From Paracoccus lichenicola (GTDB taxonomy: Bacteria; Pseudomonadota; Alphaproteobacteria; Rhodobacterales; Rhodobacteraceae), in assembly GCF_009708075.1 (NCBI RefSeq), contig NZ_WMBT01000002.1:434001-498000 (forward strand): a stretch of DNA of 64,000 bases, written 5' to 3'. This document shows, in pieces, positions 60,652-64,000 of the stretch; the first letter of the stretch is position 1; each line of letters opens with the position of its first letter. Both the position numbers and the translations under genes were made by a program. The notes beneath the pieces were generated by a model. It did not search any database. It was not told where the DNA came from and saw only the letters and a program-made list of their open reading frames with translations.

Positions 60652-62135
60652 GCGGGTTCCCCTTGCGTGGCCACGCCCATGGCCAGCTTGACGATGGCGT
60701 CCTCGGTCGCATCCGCGCCCAGTTCGCCCGTGATGCGGCCATGGCGCATGACCAGGATGCGGTCGGAGAGGCCGATCACCTCTTGCATTTCCGAGGAGAT
60801 CACCACGATGGCGCGGCCCTCGGACGCAAGGCGGCGGATCAGGACATACATCTGCTGCTTGGTGCCGATGTCGATGCCGCGTGTCGGCTCGTCGATGACG
60901 ATGATCCGCGGATCGGCCAGCAGGGTCTTGGCCAGCAGCAGCTTCTGCTGGTTGCCGCCCGACAGGTTGCCCACAAGCGCGCCGCGATGGCCGCGGATGT
61001 CGAAGTCGGCAATCGCCTGGTCCAGCGCGCGGTCCTCGGCCCCGGTGTCGATCAAACCCCGGTCGAACTTTGCAAGCGCCTGCAAGGTCAGGTTCTCGCG
61101 CAGCCCCTTGCCCAGCAGCAGGCCCCGCGTCTTGCGGTCCTCGGTCAGGTAGCAGAGGCCCAGTTCCTGCGCCTGCCAGGGGTGGTCGATGCGGGCGGGT
61201 CGGCCGAAGATGCGGACCTCGCCCGTGGCGGGGCGCAACCCGCACAGCCCCTCGAAGGTCTCGGTGCGGCCCGATCCGATCAGGCCCGCGACGCCCAGGA
61301 TCTCGCCCCGGTGCAGGGTGAAGCCGATGTCGCGGGAAAAGCCGGGGACGGTCAGGTTCCTGACCTCAAGCGCGACCTCTCCGGGCGTCCCGGTCTTGGC
61401 GGGGAACAAATCCGACATCTCGCGGCCCACCATGGCGTTCGCCATCGCGTGCTGGTCCATGGCCGCCGCCTCGCCCGTCCAGACCACGCGGCCGTCGCGC
61501 ATGACCGTCAGGTCGTCAGCGATCTGTTCCACCTCGTCCAGCTTGTGGGACGTGAACAGCACCGCCGTCCCCGCCTGCCGCAGCGCGCGGACCTGGCGCA
61601 GCAGGATCGCGGTTTCCGCGCGCGTCAGCACGGCGGTCGGTTCGTCCATGACCAGCACGCGGGTTTCGCGCAGCAGGGCCTTGGCGATTTCCACCATCTG
61701 CTTGTCGCTGTTGGACAGCGAGGACACCACGCGGTCGGGCGCCACGCGGCATTCCAGCCGGTCCAGAAGCTCGCGCGTCCGGGCGCGCATGGCGGGCTTG
61801 TCGAGAAACGGGCCGTGCTTCACCTCGCGGCCCAGGAAGATGTTCTGTTCCACCGTCAGCTGTTCGGCCAGGTTGAATTCCTGGTGGATCATGGAAATCC
61901 CCTGCGCCTCGGCCTGGCCCATGTCGGCGAAGCTGACCGGCCGGCCGTCCAGAGCCACCTGCCCCGACGAGGGCGGCTGGTATCCCGCCAGGATCTTCAT
62001 GGTGGTCGATTTGCCCGCGCCGTTTTCCCCGATCAGCGCATGGACCCGGCCGGGGCGCAGCGCGATGTCCACGTCGTGCAGCACCTCGATCGGGCCGAAG
62101 CTGCGGCTGACGTTTTTCAGGGCAAGGACGCTCAC
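60648..62135 (-). CDS. Sugar ABC transporter ATP-binding protein (tandem ABC, CUT2 type)
   Basis: A 495-residue RbsA/XylG-type ATPase with two ABC domains. Domain 1: Walker A GENGAGKSTTMKIL (Lys42), signature VVSSLSNSDKQMVEIAKALL (degenerate), Walker B VLVMDEPTAVL. Domain 2: atypical Walker A GLIGSGRTETFEG, signature LSGGNQQKLLLAKTL, Walker B IIVIDEPTRGIDIG. Such asymmetry is normal for CUT2 ATPases. It overlaps both neighbours by 4 bp. Confidence 0.94.
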   Translation of the reverse strand: MSVLALKNVSRSFGPIEVLHDVDIALRPGRVHALIGENGAGKSTTMKILAGYQPPSSGQVALDGRPVSFADMGQAEAQGISMIHQEFNLAEQLTVEQNIFLGREVKHGPFLDKPAMRARTRELLDRLECRVAPDRVVSSLSNSDKQMVEIAKALLRETRVLVMDEPTAVLTRAETAILLRQVRALRQAGTAVLFTSHKLDEVEQIADDLTVMRDGRVVWTGEAAAMDQHAMANAMVGREMSDLFPAKTGTPGEVALEVRNLTVPGFSRDIGFTLHRGEILGVAGLIGSGRTETFEGLCGLRPATGEVRIFGRPARIDHPWQAQELGLCYLTEDRKTRGLLLGKGLRENLTLQALAKFDRGLIDTGAEDRALDQAIADFDIRGHRGALVGNLSGGNQQKLLLAKTLLADPRIIVIDEPTRGIDIGTKQQMYVLIRRLASEGRAIVVISSEMQEVIGLSDRILVMRHGRITGELGADATEDAIVKLAMGVATQGEPA

Positions 62136-63274
62136 GGCGTCACCCAGGCGGCATCGTCGCGGGACGAGCGGATGCAGGCGTCGATGAAGCGCATCCCGGC
62201 AAGGCCTTCCTCAAGCCCCGGCAGCAGGTCCAGATCCGGCGCGCGTTGACTGGCTTGCGCGGCCCGGATCGCCCGCGCGGCGCCGGTGTAGATGTTGGCG
62301 AATCCTTCCAGATACCCTTCCGGGTGGCCGCCCGGCGTGCGGCTGACGGCGTTGGCCGCATCCCCTGCCCCCGCGCCCTTGCGGGTCAGCAGGCGCTTGG
62401 GTTCACCAAAGGGCGTGTACCACAGGTAGTTCGGATCCTCCTGCCCCCATTCCAACCCGCCTTTTTCGCCGTAAACCCGCAGGCGCAACCCGTTCTCGTT
62501 GCCGGGCGCCACCTGCGAACACCACAGCATCCCGCGCGCGCCGTTGTTCAGGCGCAGCAGGATATGGGCGTTGTCGTCCACCCGCCGCCCCGGAACGAAG
62601 CTGTGCAGGTCCGCCGACAGGCTTTCGACCGTCAGGCCGGTGACGAAGCAGGCGAGGTTATGGGCGTGCGTTCCGATATCCCCGATGGACCCGCCCGCGC
62701 CGCTGCGTTCGGGATCGGTGCGCCATTCGGCCTGCTTGTTGGTGCCCGTGGCCTCGGCCGCCTCGGTCAGCCAGTCCTGCGCGTATTCGACCTGCACGAT
62801 GCGGATCCGGCCCAGATCCCCCGCCGCGATCATGGCGCGCGCCTGCCGGATCATCGGATAGCCGGTGTAATTGTGCGTCAGGATGAACAGCGCGTCCGAG
62901 GCCCGGATCGCGGCTTCCAGTTCAGCCGCCTGCGCCATGGTCGCGGTCAGCGGCTTGTCGCAGATCACGTGGATGCCGCGCCGCAGGAAGGCCGCGGCGG
63001 CAGGACCATGGACGTGGTTCGGGGTGACGATGGCGACGGCTTCGATCCCGTCGGGACGCGCGGCCTCGGCCCCGGCCATCTCCTCGAAGCTGCCATAGCA
63101 GCGGTCGGGGTCCAGACCCAACGCCACGCCGCTGTCGCGCGACCGCTCGGGCGTCGAGGACAGGGCGCCTGCGACCAGATCATATTCCCCGTCGATGCGC
63201 GCGGCGATGCGGTGGACCGCGCCGATGAAGGCGTCCTTGCCGCCGCCGACCATGCCCAGCCTGATGCGCGCCAT
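62132..63274 (-). CDS. Gfo/Idh/MocA family oxidoreductase
   Basis: A 380-residue NAD(P)-dependent sugar/inositol dehydrogenase-like protein. The Rossmann N-terminus RIRLGMVGGGKDAFIGAVH and the AIVTPNHVHGPAAAAFLRRG, HVICDKPLTATM (EKP-type motif with the catalytic Lys) are clear; GGSIGDIGTHAHNLACFVTG carries the Asp/His of the active site. ATG at 63274 is preferred to the GTG at 63277 because of GGGGA spacing. Operon position implies it oxidises the imported sugar or a derivative. Confidence 0.9.
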   Translation of the reverse strand: MARIRLGMVGGGKDAFIGAVHRIAARIDGEYDLVAGALSSTPERSRDSGVALGLDPDRCYGSFEEMAGAEAARPDGIEAVAIVTPNHVHGPAAAAFLRRGIHVICDKPLTATMAQAAELEAAIRASDALFILTHNYTGYPMIRQARAMIAAGDLGRIRIVQVEYAQDWLTEAAEATGTNKQAEWRTDPERSGAGGSIGDIGTHAHNLACFVTGLTVESLSADLHSFVPGRRVDDNAHILLRLNNGARGMLWCSQVAPGNENGLRLRVYGEKGGLEWGQEDPNYLWYTPFGEPKRLLTRKGAGAGDAANAVSRTPGGHPEGYLEGFANIYTGAARAIRAAQASQRAPDLDLLPGLEEGLAGMRFIDACIRSSRDDAAWVTP

Positions 63275-64000
63275 CACGAGATCCCCAGCATCCGGCGGTT
63301 CGCGGCATCATCCGTGCCGCCGCCCGCGAAGTCGTCGAAGGCGGTTTCCGTCACGCGGATGATGTGGCTGCGCACGAATTCGGCGCCTTCCCGCGCGCCA
63401 TCCTCGGGGTGCTTGAGGCAGCATTCCCATTCGACCACCGCCCAGCCGTCGAAATCGTTGGCCGCCATCTTGGAAAAGATCGCGCCGAAATCGACCTGCC
63501 CGTCGCCCAGCGACCGGAACCGCCCGGCGCGGTCCACCCAAGGCTGGAACCCGCCATAGACGCCCTTGCGCCCGGTCGGGTTGAACTCGGCATCCTTGAC
63601 GTGGAACATGCGGATGCGGTCCTTGTAGATGTCGATGTTGTCCAGGTAATCCAGGCATTGCAGGACGTAATGCGACGGGTCGTACAGCATGTTGGCCCGC
63701 GCGTGGCCCCCCACGCGGTCTAGGAACATCTCGAACGTGTCGCCGTCGTGCAGATCCTCGCCGGGGTGGATCTCATAGCAGATGTCCACGCCGCAATCCT
63801 CGGCATGATCCAGGATCGGGCGCCAGCGGCGGGCGAGTTCGTCAAAGGCGGTTTCCACCAGGCCCGCCGGGCGCTGCGGCCAGGGATAGACGAAGGGCCA
63901 GGCGAGCGCGCCGGAAAAGCTGCCCATGGCGGTCAGGCCCAGGTTGCGGCTGGCGGTCAGCGCCTTTGTCACCTGATCCACCGCCCATTCCTGCCGCGCC
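63274..64000 (-). CDS. Sugar phosphate isomerase/epimerase (TIM-barrel, AP endonuclease 2-like), 5' end outside window
   Basis: At least 242 residues of a xylose isomerase-like TIM barrel, open to the window edge. Motifs: FDELARRWRPILDHAEDCGV, DICYEIHPGEDLHDG (metal-ligand Glu/His), ANMLYDPSHYVLQCLDYLD, RIRMFHVKDAEFNPTGRKG, and WAVVEWECCLKHPEDGAREG. The Glu, Asp, His, Glu ligand series of the family is present. First visible gene of the sugar operon; its stop TGA overlaps the next gene's start region. Confidence 0.88.
   Translation of the reverse strand, partial: ARQEWAVDQVTKALTASRNLGLTAMGSFSGALAWPFVYPWPQRPAGLVETAFDELARRWRPILDHAEDCGVDICYEIHPGEDLHDGDTFEMFLDRVGGHARANMLYDPSHYVLQCLDYLDNIDIYKDRIRMFHVKDAEFNPTGRKGVYGGFQPWVDRAGRFRSLGDGQVDFGAIFSKMAANDFDGWAVVEWECCLKHPEDGAREGAEFVRSHIIRVTETAFDDFAGGGTDDAANRRMLGIS

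Overview
The window is high-GC alphaproteobacterial DNA, most likely from a Paracoccus-like member of the Rhodobacterales. This is inferred from gene content and protein style: a RibH2-type lumazine synthase behind an FMN riboswitch, a DUF815 ATPase coupled to tatABC, a long B12-dependent ribonucleotide reductase (NrdJ), HisN, and BI-1, TerC and MarC family proteins. No 16S or phylogenetic marker is available to confirm it.

Layout. 0-7.4 kb: riboflavin control region and ribH, a soluble three-PAS hybrid histidine kinase, DUF815-tatC-tatB-tatA, then a MarC protein and a membrane-anchored aspartyl protease. 7.4-22 kb: housekeeping genes (PhoD-like phosphatase, AGE-family epimerase, TerC, CNNM/CorC transporter, NCS2 permease, glutaryl-CoA dehydrogenase with a CaiB-type CoA-transferase, BI-1, quinone oxidoreductase, XRE regulator, hisN-mgtE-5-FCL operon). 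22.5-26 kb: nrdJ. 26.3-45.5 kb: a type I-E CRISPR-Cas region, with an orphan glycosyltransferase-like gene, a very large array (about 141 repeats and 140 spacers) and a complete cas set (cas3, cse1, cse2, cas7, cas5, cas6e, cas1, cas2), all on the minus strand. This region ends at a decayed tyrosine integrase beside a tRNA-Glu gene. 45.7-48.6 kb: gatC-gatA, a small lipoprotein and a peptidoglycan amidase. 48.6-55.6 kb: an aromatic-CoA catabolic cluster built around an FAD monooxygenase/OYE fusion, with a MarR regulator and a divergent promoter region carrying paired operator-like sites. 55.6-57 kb: decayed genes around a DUF2147 gene. 57-64 kb: DUF1810, an EamA transporter and a sugar ABC import/catabolism operon that runs off the window.

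The most noteworthy signals lie outside ordinary genes. (1) The cas3-cse1 gap holds a degenerate solitary CRISPR repeat in array orientation, a 12-bp direct duplication flanking it, and a tandem hairpin plus intrinsic terminator abutting cse1. This resembles a crRNA-like or attenuator control of Cascade. (2) A perfect H-type pseudoknot can be drawn over the hisN Shine-Dalgarno sequence. (3) A diverged pair of structured intergenic repeats keeps its hairpins by compensatory change. (4) An integrase remnant at tRNA-Glu suggests the CRISPR region arrived as an island. (5) A 17-codon leader ORF couples the FMN riboswitch to ribH. (6) The array has an almost leaderless end, where an alternative reading of cas2 runs to within 12 bp of the first repeat.
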